The notes: generated by a model not told the origin, from the letters alone. A DNA stretch of 64,000 nucleotides from Stereum hirsutum FP-91666 SS1 (GCF_000264905.1 NW_006763133.1:1267082-1331081); one strand, 5' to 3'. Counted from the stretch's first letter, positions 1 through 13,186 are shown. Program-made: numbers and translations.

Positions 1-737
1 TTCAGGTTCAAGATAACGGGGTTTAAAGGTGATGCTGAGAGACAAGCAATATTGTATGCGAGTATGCCGAGCTGAGGATGGACAGGATGAGAGCCAGGGG
101 CTTCGGTTAGTACCCCGCGTCCGGATCTTGTTGAAGTTCGTCTCGATCTGACTAATTTCATATTACCCCGCACTGTTTGTTTCCGTTGGGTGGCACTAGG
201 GGTGTGGCCCAGAGACCTTTGAGCAAAACGGACAACTCACAAAAACCCGATTCTCATTATTTACCGGAACGACTGTGAAGAACGGAACAGATATTTCGGG
301 AGCAAATGTCAGGACAGAATGATGGACAGCTCGTACAATGTACGGATCAAATTCGAAGAGCCCTCCGACCATCGACGCTGCAGCAAGGACGTCCACCGGA
401 TGCGTACCTGCGAGCTGATGAAAGGCGCTCGCGCTTGGATCTCCTGTCTCTAAGATCACTCCAAGAACCCATGCACCAGATCTGTCGCACGGTTTGGGGA
501 AGTAAGGCACAAGTAATGGAGGTAGGCTATAATACACAGGTATCTTGGCGCAATGGCGAGTCGACGTCTCACGAAAACAAGAAACAAAGCATAACACTAC
601 AGAACGGGCGTAATAGGAAATTGAAGGGGGCTGAATCTTGGCCGTATATCGGTATGGTATGGTCGTTCGGATGTCTAAGTACAAGGACTTTGGTGAGCCA
701 CAGGATCCGCCAGAATGAGTGCCATACGCACCAGTGA
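1..737. other. left-edge region, no supported gene
   Basis: Overlapping open frames exist on both strands (a minus-strand frame at 196-741 and a plus-strand frame at 306-737), but neither shows a recognisable domain and they overlap each other. The stretch from about 640 to 740 resembles 1665-1755, so it is the 3' flank of the small tandem duplication to its right. A truncated gene entering from the left cannot be excluded. Confidence 0.4.
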
Positions 738-1340
738 TCAAGCACCGTTCCTGCCATCCATCCTGTCAAGGAACCACGTCGGATTCTGCGTGCAGCAAAC
801 AGGAAACTGCTCCTGCAGAATTCGAACGACGTCCGCTTCCTCCTCAGGATCGAGCTCGCGATCGTCGATAGTGTAGTTTTCGTACAATGCAAGCATTTGC
901 TGATAGTGCACGGAGACAGGCAATTCTAACCGGAGGTCGTAGAAGTTGCAAAGCATTCGCAGGTGGTTGAGGCCAACGTTGCTAGCAATGCTGTACCTGT
1001 CCACCATTTCCGTAACACCCGAGGGAATGAGTTGGTGCTTATCAGCGTAATCGATGATGTCCTGGTAGTTGATACCGAACCCGTAGAAGAGCCTTCCCGG
1101 TGGTCGATAGGTTTTGGACTGTAGCAACTTGTAGTCGACTCTATAATCCTGTGGAAGATTCTTTGTCTTTGGACAGCTGTCCTCTATGGGTTTAAAATAC
1201 TGTTTGATAAAATGGGATTAGTTGTGGAGATATTTTAGAAAGGACGCGTCAATAACGAGATAGCTACGCACAGGTGGCATGGGATAGGATGGGCAAGGAC
1301 GAGGGACAGGCTCCAGTTGAGTGGTTTGAGCGGCAGACAT
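738..1340 (-). CDS. unrecognised 176-aa protein, tandem copy A
   Basis: I do not recognise this family. Two exons join cleanly: 1340-1272 starting at ATG, then 1199-738, with a 72-nt intron (GTGCGT donor, CAG acceptor). The product is about 176 residues, acidic in its last third, with a conserved motif YRPPGRLFYGFG near residue 50, a SIDDRELxxEEEAD-like acidic stretch (here TIDDRELDPEEEAD) and a C-terminal WFLDRMDGRNGA. No signal peptide or membrane segment is evident. The gene at 1755-2366 is a clear paralogue with the same intron position and the same stop position. Conservation of the reading frame between two diverged copies is the main evidence that it is coding. It may be a DNA-binding or regulatory protein, but nothing here shows that. 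Confidence 0.7.
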
Positions 1341-1754
1341 GGTGCTACATAGTAGTTAGTGGTCAAGGTGGTTTCGGAAGGACCGCGCCAGGACGCGTCG
1401 CGCAGTAACAGGCAGAGGCAACGCGCTCACGTGACACACTCTACCAAGTTATTGCAAGGGGGACGCATCGAAATCCTCTTTTTGTGGAACCCCTTTCGCA
1501 TGGCTGGCAGTAACCGTAGAGATATTTAGAGCAAGTTTTAGAGCATTTTATGGCCAATTCCGCCGCAATTGAATATGTACGTTGTTATCTTAGATCTAAG
1601 TAGCGTAAAACTGGCGGGAGGGGTCACGGAAGGGTGTCATTTCTAGATGGGCCCCTCTATAGTATATGGTATTGCATGGTCCTCCGTGTGACTAAGAGCA
1701 AATACTTTAGTGAACCACAGAGTCCGCATGAGTAAAAGCCGTACGGAGCATTCA
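1341..1754. other. spacer between tandem copies A and B
   Basis: This holds the promoter of copy A (transcribed leftward) and the 3' flank of copy B. The part just left of copy B resembles the 3' flank of copy A. No open frame of its own is supported. Confidence 0.4.
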
Positions 1755-2366
1755 TCAAACGCCGTTCCTGCTATCCATTCGGTCGAAAAACCATCTCGGA
1801 TTTTGTGTGCAGCAAATAGGCAACTGCTCTTGCAGGATTCGAATAAGATCCGCTTCCTCCTCAGATTCGAGCTCGCGATCGTCGATCGAGTAGTTGTCAT
1901 ACATCGTGAGTACAAGCTGGTACTGCACGGAGACCGGCAGATCTAACCGAATGTCGTAGAATCTGCACAGTTTTCGCAGGTGGTCGATGCCAGCGGTGGC
2001 AGCGATGGTGTACTTCCGGAAAACATCCGTGACATCCGAGGGTATGAGTTGGTGTTTAGCAGCATAATCGATGAGGTCCTGGTAGTCAACCCCGAAGCCG
2101 TAGACGAGCTTGCCCGGTGGTCGATAGGTTTTCGACTTCTTTGCGAGTAGTTTGTGGTTGGGTCTATAGTCTTGGGGAAGAGCCTTTGTCTCCGGACAGC
2201 TGTCCTCTATTGGTTTGAAATACTATGTGATAAAATGGTTTAGTCATGGAGAGCAGTCTAAGAAGAATGCGCCAATAACGAAATAGTTACGCACGGCTGG
2301 CATGGGATTACTAGATGGGTCAAGGCGAGGGACCGTCTCCAGTTGAACGCTTTGAGCAGTAGACAT
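1755..2366 (-). CDS. unrecognised 179-aa protein, tandem copy B
   Basis: Paralogue of the 738-1340 gene. Exons 2366-2295 and 2222-1755 join to 179 residues; the intron occupies the same position as in copy A and ends in CACATAG. The frame is fully open when read codon by codon. Shared blocks include YFKPIEDSCP, TYRPPG, YGFG, HQLIPS, LPVSV, IDDRELE and CCTQNPRWFFDRMDSRNG before the stop. Relative to copy A it carries short insertions (for example AKKSKTY against LQSKTY) and many conservative changes, which suggests an old duplication under constraint rather than a fresh copy. Function is unknown. Confidence 0.65.
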
Positions 2367-2647
2367 GCTACTAGAGGGTGAAGTACTGGTGGAGTCGGTT
2401 TGGGAGAAGACATGGAACGGGTGTCGCGCCTATATGATGGTTAGAAGCGGCGCTTAGATTCGCAAGCTCGCCGCCACATGCACGCTCTGGAACTTTGTGG
2501 CCCATGGAAACGATCGCACACATGCACACAGGGACACGGATCAGTTGCAAAGTCTCGTAGATACTCATAAATAAGCCTCTGAAGTCAATGAGAGATACAA
2601 AAATGTGAACATAATACATCGTTGGATAAAGCTATACCATGCAGACC

Positions 2648-4470
2648 TCACCGAATGAAGTCCTGACAAACCTTCCGCTCATCGACCGGCACATTCGCAT
2701 ATGCCTCCACGATCTCCTCGTCCAACCTTTCCCATTGCGTGATCTTCTTCACCGTCTTCGGGTCCAAATCAATCACTTTCACCTGCACCATTCTCTCCAT
2801 GCCCCCATTACCACCGATAGTCTTCTCAGAGGCCTCCGTGGTATTCGAGGATTGTAGAGGTGGAGAGAGCGTCGCCGAAGAAGGAAGAGAGACTGATTGA
2901 GAGGGCGGAAGGATCCGGACGACGACCGAGCAATCTTTGAAAGTCGCAGAAAGCATATACGCCAACGTATAATATCTCAGCGACTCCATTGACGACGTTG
3001 GCGAGTGAAGATCCATCGCATCATGAGCGGAAAGGTAAGCATCCACGAATGACCTCCATTCGTTGAGATCGGGCTCGGTCTCCGTAGCCTGAAGAGCAGA
3101 ATACTCCGGTGAAGTAGGCGAGGCGGAAGCCTCAGTGGAGGTGGTCGATTGAACGAATTGGCGGAGGGCGACGTAGCCTTCGCGGTCTAGCGGATCCAGT
3201 GTGCGCTGGAGTGTGGCGAGAAGTCGGAAGACCGGTGTGGCCAGTATAACGGGAAGTAAAAGATTCATGAACTGCTCCTTCATGGTCCAGATGTCCATCC
3301 TGCCGCTGGCACCATAGCCCATACCTGCCCAACCAATCATATTTTCCGCCCACTTTCTCATGTCATCCTCCACCCCAGGCCTGACAACTCTACCCTCAGC
3401 AAACACCCTCAGATTATTGATCTTCCCTTCGCTCCGCATCCAATCGTCCCATAACCCCTCCAGCGCTCTCCTCGCGCGGCTTTCGTCGCCGGAATAGAGG
3501 TCGAGAGGACAGAAGTTGGATGCGGCGGGGTGGCCCTTGTAGAGGCGGAGGGAGTTGTGCATGCAGGTGCGGCAGGTTTGAGATTTGATGGGAAGAGTTG
3601 TATCGGAGAGGTGAGTCGGAGAGGGAAGGAAACCCCATTTTGGCTAGAGAAAGAGAGATGGCGCGTCAGCGAGAGAAGGGAAGATATAGCGATGCGAGTG
3701 GGATGATTTTGGAAGGTGCCGGTAAAAGAGAAATAATGTCCATTCAAATAGAAAAGTACCGGGCCACATAGCACTCTCTTGCCCAAGTTCAAGTGGCCAA
3801 GATCGCATTCCTCCAGAATATTGAGTCCATCAGAAACAAGAAACTGGTTCCGAAACGAGACTCGGCAGGTTGACTACGAGGCGGAACGCAACAGAGAGCT
3901 CACCTTGATCTCAATCGTGCACATCCCCTCTCCACCAACCAAATTATCCGCCAACACACCCTTCTGCCTGCCTACATCAATACCGTCGACGTTCTTCCTC
4001 GATGCGGGACGTGCACCTCCTCCGCCTTCCTCACCGGATTCTTCGATTCCTGGTCCATCATGATAGTCGGCAAACCCTGTTAACCACTCTCGATCCAACT
4101 TCACGACTCTGAGGTTTACCAAGAACTGCTCAGGTATAAGCCTTCCGATAACTTGCTCCTGGAATGCAATCATTGGATCATCCGGCTCTTCGTCTTCTGC
4201 ATGCTGCGCTCCAGCTCCCTCTCCCTCTGCCCCTATTCCCTCTTCACCTCTCCCATGAAACGAACTCGGAGATACAGTTGGTTTCTCAGGATCATTGGGA
4301 TGGGATTTATGATGCTTGATCTTTCGGAGACGAAGGACTGTTCCAGTGAAGAATGGGTGCAGAGGTCCAATGTAGGCAAAGACGATGGTGGCGCCGCCTT
4401 CGGCAACGTATTTCCAGTCTGTTACCTTGGTGTCCGAGATATCGAGGTTGGTCGGGACGGTTCCTGTCAT
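2648..4470 (-). CDS. IPK1: inositol-pentakisphosphate 2-kinase
   Basis: Predicted to phosphorylate inositol pentakisphosphate at the 2-position to give IP6 (phytate), the last step of IP6 synthesis, which acts in mRNA export and phosphate signalling. Exon 1 (4470-3904) begins at an ATG encoding MTGTVPTNLD and carries the nucleotide-binding opening WKYVAEGGATIVFAY and VLRLRK. Exon 2 (3643-2648) continues the hallmark EIKPKWGFLP, which spans the intron junction, then CRTCMHNSLRLYKG, a central LATLQRTLDPLDREG block and the C-terminal VKVIDLDPK motif. The intron 3644-3903 is unusually long for this window. Total length is 520 residues, normal for fungal Ipk1. An in-frame TTG-initiated extension upstream of 4470 is less likely. 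Confidence 0.88.
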
Positions 4471-5785
4471 TTCTGGTCGATGGTAGAAAATGACGCAAAT
4501 AGGGAATGAGAGCAGGAAGTATAAGGAAGCCAAGTTAGAGGTTGCGCAGACCCATCAGGCCTCGAAATCCCAAGTCAAATGGACGCCCGTCATGGCGGTG
4601 CTAGCACCGTTATGGTCACCATATTCACTAGGATCGACAGCACCTTACTTGTGGTATAGTCGCCACGGGTACCGTAGAGTTCAACGTTCAGGAGCAAGTC
4701 ACTCGCTGATGGGAGTGGGTTCGTAAGTAGCTTCAAGCTTGCCTGCATGGTGCTAGTACAACACGCCACCCTCCGCAACGGAATGTGACCTTCGCTTTGA
4801 AACGGTTTGAGGCGCTCAGCTCTCGAGACTTGCATGTTGTTCGACGACAGCATCTATCGGATCAGTGTGATGAACATCGTTGACGTTTTGTATTCTATTT
4901 GACAAGCCGGCTGATCCTCGAGGGCGGTACGTGTAAGTATAGTAAAATTTGTGCATGTATGTACCGTTGTGGCCCTCAACGCAACCCTTCAAAACAAGGC
5001 CTCGGACTTCATTAACTTCGTTGATCTGAAGCCGACGAGGTTCAAGTTCCGTCAATAGAATCAGGCAGGCACTGATGTCGGTATAATTATCCTCGTCGAT
5101 GATCATCACGGTCTCAAAGCAAGTTCATCAACGGATAAATGAGAATTCGAAGAGTGACCTTTCCGAAGTGACACTCCTGATAGCTATCAACAAAGCCGAA
5201 GGAGGCCGATGTGATGATTCCTCCCACAAGAAGAGTCGCCAAGGGAGTAAAAGCACCAGAAGGCTATGTTTGAGAGAAAAAGAAGTCGACTAGCTGGTCC
5301 TACTAGGCAGTCGCCAAAGTAGCTGCTGAGTTTGAGTGTCGTGTGCCCATGACAACGAAGACATATAGCGACTTGCTTGCTGACCGAGATAAAACTGTAG
5401 GCGGTGTAGACTCCGATAGAGACGTTTTCCATGGAAATGCATCCGCAAACATGGGAAGTAATGATGCCATTGGCGAATGGCGTCCGGGGACAGTAGGAGA
5501 ACCAAGAAAGACATAACGAGCAATGACGAGGAACGTATCTGAAAGCGGGAAGAAAGAACAAGTTGGGGTGTGTGAAAAGAGACATGATGCACGATGAAAG
5601 GGACGACGGTGAAGGGAAGAAAGCAGGGGAACGGCGGAAACGGTTCCGGGGAGGAAGGGCACGCCGGCCACCCGGGCCAGGATCGCGTTCTGTGACGGCA
5701 ACGACCGGAAGTGGCCGTCTGCATCTCGACTGGCGACGTTCGAACGCTCTCCTTAGCCACCCCCACCGTCCCCGCCAATCCTACC
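4471..5785. other. intergenic, unassigned minus-strand frames
   Basis: About 1.3 kb between the divergent IPK1 and kinesin genes. Several short minus-strand frames (4590-4853, 4816-5109, 5187-5585) could be exons of a small unrecognised gene, since they contain hydrophobic stretches, but I could not join them into a convincing model. The right part must hold the kinesin promoter. Confidence 0.3.
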
Positions 5786-8700
5786 ATGGCGCCGTCGTCG
5801 TCCAGCTCAGCGGCGGCAACATCTGTCCAAGTCGGTCAGTATTTTCCCCCACATTAAAGCAGTTTTCTACATCGCTCACGCACGCCCTTTGCCTCCAGCG
5901 CTGCGTATACGGCCGCCTACAAGCCAGGACGCGATATCCATTCCCGCTCGTTTTCAACGCACCGTCATTCATGCTGCTTCTCATACTCAGGTCACCGTAG
6001 ACCCTACTGCCAGTGCACCCTCTGGCACAGGCGCATCCTCTGCTTCCCCCCAAGCATCTTCCGCCGCGAACGCCAAAAAGCAGGTCTTTACTTTCGACCA
6101 GGTACACGGCCCTGAATCGAATCAGCATGCCCTTTTCACCACTACGGCCCTCCCTCTCTTGTCCCGCTTCGTAGAAGGTTTCAACTGTACAATTCTTGCA
6201 TACGGCCAGACTAGCTCTGGCAAGACTTTCACCATGACCGGCATCGACCTTGACGCCGACCCGTCAGACCCTAATAACGGCATGGGCATCATCCCCAGAG
6301 CCGTCTCCACAATCTTTCAACGCGCGCGCGAGGTCAAGGAGGAGCGCGGAAACACCTGGAATTATACCATAAAGGGCTCCTTCATCGAAGTATATAATGA
6401 GGACCTCATCGACCTCCTCAGCGACACTAGCGGCGGTAGACGCGAGGTTCAAATTCGTGAGAATAAGGACGGCTCTATCATCTGGGATGGTCTTCGCGAG
6501 ATTACCGTCCGGAGCCCCAGCGAGGTCATGACGTGCGTTATTTCTCCTACCTCCCGCATACGAGATTGTCCTTGCTGACTTATGTTCTTTATTATCATAT
6601 CTATCCTAGTCTGATTCGTCAGGGAACCTCCATCCGACGGACGAACGAAACAGACATGAACGCTCAGTCCTCTCGCTCCCATGCCATCTTCTCCCTCACC
6701 CTCGTTCAGCGTAAATATACCGGCGCTTCCGCCCAATCTGGGCGTTCTCCTTCCCCTCTTCCGCCCACTGGCCGCTCGCCTTCTCGCATTGGCCGCCCCG
6801 GATCAGTGCTCGGCGGGACTAGCTCTTCGTCCGGCAACAGAGTTAGTTCTCCTACTTTTGGCCGCCCCGGAACCCCCAGTTTTGCATCCGCGATGGGGAG
6901 AGGGGGCCTGAGACCATCCAGCGCTCTTGGGCACTCTGCGACCGATTCTCGAGCTTCTGTCGATGAAGATGCGGGCGAGTGGACGACCGTTGTTTCTAAG
7001 TTCCATTTCGTTGACCTGGCAGGTTCTGAGCGGGTACGCCATCCATTCCGCCATGAAAGTTTAAGCGAATGACTGATGGGGCTTCGGGAATCTTTTTTTG
7101 TCCTTTGACCCCTTTTGCAGTTAAAACGGACTGCAGCGGCTGGAGACCGTATTAAAGAGGGCATTTCTATCAACAGCGGGCTCCTCGCCCTCGGAAACGT
7201 TATCTCTGCCCTTGGAGACCCCTCACGGGCTAAATCCCATACCGCATCATACGTCCCTTATCGCGACTCCAAACTCACTCGACTACTGCAAGATTCGCTC
7301 GGAGGCAACGCCCATACACTCATGATTGCCTGTGTCAGTGCCGCGGAGTGGAACGCCGCAGAGACGGTCAACACGCTAAAGTATGCGAATCGCGCGAGGA
7401 ACATCAAGAATAGGGCGGTCATCAATGAGAAGGAGGAAGGTTGGGATGACGTCGAGTGGTTGCAGGGCATGGTGACGAGGCTGAGGAAGGAGATGAAGAC
7501 GATCAAAGATGGGGGATCGATCACCGTCAGCACGAGCGCCGGTAACTCTGAAGGATCCGGCGAGGCTTTGAAGAAGGCTCTCGCGAACTTCAATGAGGTC
7601 CAGCACAACTACGAGGAGTTGAGGGAGAAGTATGTGGCGAGGAACGAGGAGCTGAATAGGCTGAGGAAGGAGCATGGCGAGCACCATCGTTCTTCCACTA
7701 CTGGGGCTGTCCCCGGTATGAGCAAGTACGAGGAGATCGTTGGCCCTGTCATCGAGGAGTACGAGAAGACGATCAGTGCCATGGAGGCCGAGCTGAGTCT
7801 CAATAGAGCGGCACTGAGGCATACGAACGAGTTGGTGGAGGAGAAGGAGGAAGAGCTGAACCAGATCACGGAGAGGAAGGCGGCCACAGAGCTTTATGTC
7901 GAGGAGCTGAGGACTCGTGTGGCGAAGCTCACCGAACGCGAGGCTTCGACCGAGGTATGCGATGGTTGTTCACTTTTCTTCCGCGTTTACTAACAGCAGA
8001 CATTTTACAGGCTTACGTGCACGACCTCGAAGAGAAAATCAAGCAGTATGACGAATCCAACATGTCGTCCAGCGGCTCCATCAGCGACCTCAAGCGCGAG
8101 CTCGCTCGCTTCAAGGACACTGAATCTCACTCCACCAAGTACATCGCCGATCTCGAGTCTCGTCTAGCCCGTGCAGATGAGTCTGTCCTTTCTCTTCGTC
8201 ATACCGTGGAAAGGCTCGAGGACGAATCCGAACGCCGAAGACTCGAGGTCGAAGTTCTCCAAGAACGTTTAGAGCACCTTCAAAAGGACGGAGAAGCCTG
8301 GCGTACGGACCTCGAAGAGCGCGAAAGGCGTGTCTTGGAATTGGAGAAGAAGATGCAGGAGTGGGAGGCCAAGAAGAAGGAAGCTGGAGAGGCGAGAGAG
8401 AGACTCGGAGGCGTCGTCGACGAGGTCACTCAAGCTCAGAAGGATCTCAAGGCGAATCTTACAGTCAACGGGGCTAGCACCACCAGCCTCATTTCGGGAT
8501 CAACGACACCTAAGGACTCTTCTCTCGAGGAACAGATGATTGCTCTGCAGCAGACTCATACGGCCACTCTCGCCGACCTTTCCTCGGTCTCTGGGAAATA
8601 CCGCGACGCGTTGCGCGAGATTTCAGACTTGGCGGCGCAAATCCAGGAGTTGAAGTTGAGCGGTGCTGCTCCGCCTTCTGCGTCTTTGGAGACGCCGGAT

Positions 8701-11700
8701 CGTAATTCGGTGGACTTTGGTGCGCATCGGAGGAGGATGACTGGAGGGCGGATAAGGGAGAGCTCAGAAGGTTCCACCAACTCCGCCGGAAGGAGGCTTT
8801 TTTTCCGACAGGCGGCCTCGACAGAGTCGCTCCACTCGAGGTAAATTTTGCCTTATCTTACTAAACGACATTATCTCAAACATTGTTGACCTTTGAGCCA
8901 TCTATTGTCACAGGTCGCTCTCGCAATCTCAATCGCTTTCGCAGGAGCTCTCCTCAGCGCGTTCGCGCAAAGCCTCCTTGTCAAGTACTGGCACAAGTAG
9001 CGCGCACTCCCCTACCAACTCGATGACTTCTGCGCTCCGTCCGAACCTTTCCATCTCCCTACCTTCCCTCACCGTCAGCCCCCACGAGCGTTCCGTACCT
9101 AGCCTCGAGAAGGAGATCATGCGCCTCCAGGATGTCCTTCGCGAGCGCGAGCAGGAAATCGCGCATCTCGAGATCTCGCTTAAAGAGAAGAACGGGGCTT
9201 CTGTCGCCGCCTCATCCGACTCGATGTCGGCGCCAACAGTACCATCCACACCTGACGAAGCTTCTGAGTCGGTCAACGGCGATGGTAACACCGTCTTTTT
9301 GTCCCCGAAGACGATGTCCCATTTCGACGAGATCAAGTCAAGTATGAAGATTGGTAGTGATTTGGACTCTGTTTCTGCATCTGAAGCTGAAGAGACGATG
9401 GAACGGTTGAACGAGCTTATGAGGTACGCATTCATTTCCATGGTTGTTTTATTGACAGTGATACGCCTGACTAACGTACAACTCCGGTTGCAGAGCGATG
9501 GCCCAGAAGGAATCACAGCATCGAGAGGTCGTCGACACTCTGAATGATGAGCTCACTGGACTTCGACGTCAGCATGACGACCTAAGCGCGCTTTCTCGCG
9601 ACCAGGTACGGTTATTCAGTTATCCGGCCGCTTATTCCTGGCTTGTTATATACACCCGGCACTAACAGACCGTTTTTTCACCTAAATTGCTGGTCGTCTG
9701 TTCACCTCCTCCTGTTCCTTGATGCTCCTGGCTTGATTTTGCTCTGCCATTCTTTTCGAACCACTGTCTTTACAGGCCCTCAATATGTCGAGCGAGATGG
9801 AGAGCCTCACGGTCAAACACGAAGCCGACCTCGAGAAGCTCCAGGAGATCGAAACTCGTGAAGCCGAGCTACAGGATACGTTGAAGCAGCTGGAGGAATC
9901 GCATGCTGCTTCCGTCGAGCAGCTTCGCTCCGAACATGAAGAGGCTCTTCGCGTCAGGGAGCAGCAAGTCGACGAGCTCATCGCGCGCATGACAGAGGAG
10001 CACGACTCTGAGCTCGGTACGCTTCGTTCGCAGCTCGAACAGGCCTCGACCGATTTGGAGAAGTCACACCAGGAGCATTCCGAGGCGTTCGGTGCACTCA
10101 AGGCCGAGCACGAAGAGGAGCTTCGTCGTCGTCTGGAGGAGGCCACTGCGACGTTGGACCAACTCCGTCAGGAGCACGAAGCCGCTCTCCAGGATGCCGC
10201 TGCGAAGCACGAGGAGGCTTTGAAGCAGAAGGACGATGAGGCCGCCGCGCGCACCACTTCGACAGAGGAGGAATACTATAATGGTCTCACGAAGCTTCGT
10301 ACCGAGCACGCTGAGGCGCTGCAGCGACAGATCGAGGACTCGTCGATAGCGATGGAACGTCTGAAGGATGAACATGCGGACGCAATGAGGCAGGCGGAGA
10401 TGGCGAGGGAAGGTTCGCTCGCGGCTAGTGAGTCCTCGCAGTTTTCGGCTATCAAGGGCCTCCAGGACGAGCATGCCGCTTCTCTCGCCAAGAAGGAGGC
10501 TGCGTTCGCTCAAGATCTCGAGCGGGCACATGCGGAGCACGCGAGGGCTTTGTCGTCTGCGATGGAGGAACATGGCACTGCATTGGAGAAACTGAGGGCG
10601 GAACATGAGGCGGCGTTGTCGAAAGCGAAGGAAGAGGCTGAGAAGGAGCTTGGCCGTTTGACCGAGGCATTGTCGAAGGCGGAAGAGGACCATTCTTCCC
10701 AGTCGTCGAAGGCTAAGGAGGAGGCTGAGGCAGCGTTGTTGGCGGTGAAGGAGCAGCAGGAGATCATCTTCAAGGAGGTCGAGGCCAGTCACCAAGACGA
10801 GATCGCCCAGCTCAAGGCTTCTAACGAGGCGGCTCTCGAGGCAGCCTTGTCCCAGGCTGAGTCGGAGCGCTCAGCTCTCGCACAGGCACATGCAGAGGAG
10901 ACTGCGAAGCTCAGGTCGACGCATGAACAGGCTATGGCCGACTTGAACGCTATGCTCGTTGCCGAACAGGACGCTCACCGACAGGCTTTGGAGGACGCGC
11001 GAGCCCAGAATGAGCAGCTTCTCAAGGACGAGCAGGAACGGGTCAAATCCGTCATTGCGACCATGGAGGAGGAACATGCCCGCGAACGCGAGACTATGAA
11101 GAAGGACCACGATCTCATAGCCAATGAGCTCGTTTCGTACAAGGCCGCCGTCGAGGAACATGTTCTGGCCCAGGAAGAGACACGCACGGCTCATGAGTCC
11201 GCTCTCAGCAAACAGTCCGAGATCATGACCAATCTTCAGCATGATCTCTCCGAGGCGCACAACGAGCGCGAGGAACTGGCCAAGCAGATCGAGCAACTTA
11301 AGGCCGAGGTCGAACGCGGACAGACGGAGCACACGGTCCTCGCCAAGGAGGCCTCCAAACGCGAGTCGCTCGTCGACGAGCTCGAAAAGCATCGGTCCGT
11401 CCTCGCCGAGACTCAGAATCTTCTTCAGCGAGTCCGGGACGAGAAAGATGCCATACAGGAGGAGAAGACACGACAGGAGCAGGCTGTACGAGAGCTCCAA
11501 GAAAAGCTTGCGGCCGTTCCTCCTCCGGCGCCGGAGTCGGCGCCTCGTCCCCACAACGAGCGTGGGATGTCGTTCACGAGTCGTCTCAACGGTATCTCAC
11601 CTTCCAAGCTTCCTCCACCCACGCCCCCTCCCTCAGTACCTCCACCCCCTGCTCCCCGGCTCTCGTCGTTTAACAACGACAACGCCCACCCTTCGCTTTC

Positions 11701-12271
11701 GTCCATCAGTTCATCTCGGGAGTCGCAGCTTGATTCGCCGGCGACGTCGCTCACGCCTTCGCTCGGTACCCCTCAGCCCGGCCCTGACCAGAAGATGGTG
11801 CAACAGCTCGAGGAGCAGACGAAGCAGATCAGCGAGCAGGAGGCGATGATCAAGACGCTGAACAAGCAGCTCACACACTGTGAGGGTGACCTGCAGGCTC
11901 ATATGGATCTCGTCACCACGCTGGAGACCTCGTTGGGTGACTCTGAGAAGAATCGTATGTGTCCTTTGTTTGACGTCAGGATAACATCATATATTAACTC
12001 GTATTCCCTCTTAGTCCGCAAAGCTCGCATGCAAGCAACCGAGCTCGCCCGAGAGCGTGATACGCTGAACAACCAGATCGATGGTTTGCGTAAAGAGCTT
12101 CAAGATAGCAAGCGCGAGGTTGCGAACGTGCGGCGGTCGGTCGTGGAGGAGAAGCAATCACTTGAGAGTCGCTTGGAGGAAGAACGCCGTGCGAAGGATC
12201 GTGTGCGACAACAGCTCGACAGTCGAATGGAAGAGTTGCAGAAACGCAAGTCCAAGTTTGTCTGTCTATGA
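5786..12271 (+). CDS. kinesin-4 type motor protein with long coiled coil
   Basis: N-terminal kinesin motor of a microtubule motor, most like the KIF4/chromokinesin class, which acts on spindle midzone microtubules and in organelle transport. Nine exons join in frame: 5786-5834, 5899-6532, 6610-7033, 7121-7954, 8011-8840, 8914-9423, 9494-9605, 9776-11954 and 12015-12271, giving 1942 residues. The motor shows the P-loop [13 protein letters not shown], switch [14 protein letters not shown], switch [10 protein letters not shown], and the kinesin-4 signature [20 protein letters not shown] and [14 protein letters not shown]. Most of the remainder is heptad-rich coiled coil with many Glu/Leu/His-Glu repeats, followed by a proline-rich patch ([15 protein letters not shown]) and a final coiled coil. 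A Ser/Pro/Gly-rich insertion of about 90 residues lies between switch I and switch II. No C-terminal cysteine-rich domain typical of animal KIF4 is visible. Confidence 0.88.
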
Positions 12272-13186
12272 TCCATCGCTTGTTCTTTTCATGCTTTCTC
12301 TTTATCTCTGCCATGTACTCCTCTGCTGCTCGTTCTTGCCTTCTTCTTTTATCTTCGTTTTATTCGTTGGTGTTGTGTTCTGGCCGTTATCGTTATGATC
12401 TACTTGCGTGCCTTTAGGCCGTCACGACTCTCGTTTATTCTACTTGATAGTTTGTATTACTGGTCCGTTTCCCTTTTTTCTTTTCTTTTCTACCACTCTT
12501 GTGGCGCGATGAGAATTCATCGTGACTCTCGTTTGGAGACCTTTGATCAATCGCGGACTATGGCCCGCCACCTTACTCTCTCTCCCTGGATTACTATTGC
12601 GCTGAATCGTGGATACCCGACGTTCGTTTCCGTTCCCTGTTTCTTTTTCTCTGCCTCTGCATATGATCGCCTCTCGCTTATTACATCTATGTGGCGCCCC
12701 CATGCATGGTGGCGCTGTTACTATATGCTACATCCTACGTACCAACCTGGAGCTACCTCGACTATTATTCACTGACCTATATCACTCATGGCTCGCGAGC
12801 GTCAAGATGAACAAAGTATTATTTGTAAAACACGGCGATACGGATTTCGACAGATCTTCCCAGACGACGGTGGGGGCGAAGCGCGGGAGGGTGATCGTTT
12901 CGCGCTTCGAACACCGTTACAGTACCCCGCATGTTGCACTGCAAATTGTCGGGGTTGTTGATCCACGGCACATTGTTGTGCGGCTAGCGCTGGTTCAGCT
13001 GGGGATATTGGCAAGAACCGCAAAGCCGAGCACGGAGGCGGACAGTCATGGAGCGGTGGGCACGGTCCAATCCTCATCCTTACAGCAACCCGGGCGCACG
13101 GACCGTCCCGTCGCAATAAATCCGGTCTCAGCCCGCGCCTTTCGCCAACTCATCCCTCTCTCTCTCCCACCGACTCCACCCCCACA
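12272..13186. other. intergenic, pyrimidine-rich
   Basis: About 0.9 kb rich in CT tracts after the kinesin stop, then the promoter of the dehydrogenase, whose start is preceded by a CT-rich run and CCCACA. Short frames here have no recognisable features. Confidence 0.4.

Noticed and set aside
306..737. Plus-strand open frame near the left edge
   Set aside because: It overlaps an equally long antisense frame, shows no motif, and is partly the duplicated 3' flank of the neighbouring gene.
10064..10795. Long minus-strand frame within the kinesin gene
   Set aside because: It is antisense to the coiled-coil exon; the Leu/Arg-rich product is the usual shadow of Glu/Gln-rich coding sequence.
10871..11554. 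Second long minus-strand frame in the kinesin gene
   Set aside because: Same reason: antisense of a coiled-coil region with no domain of its own.
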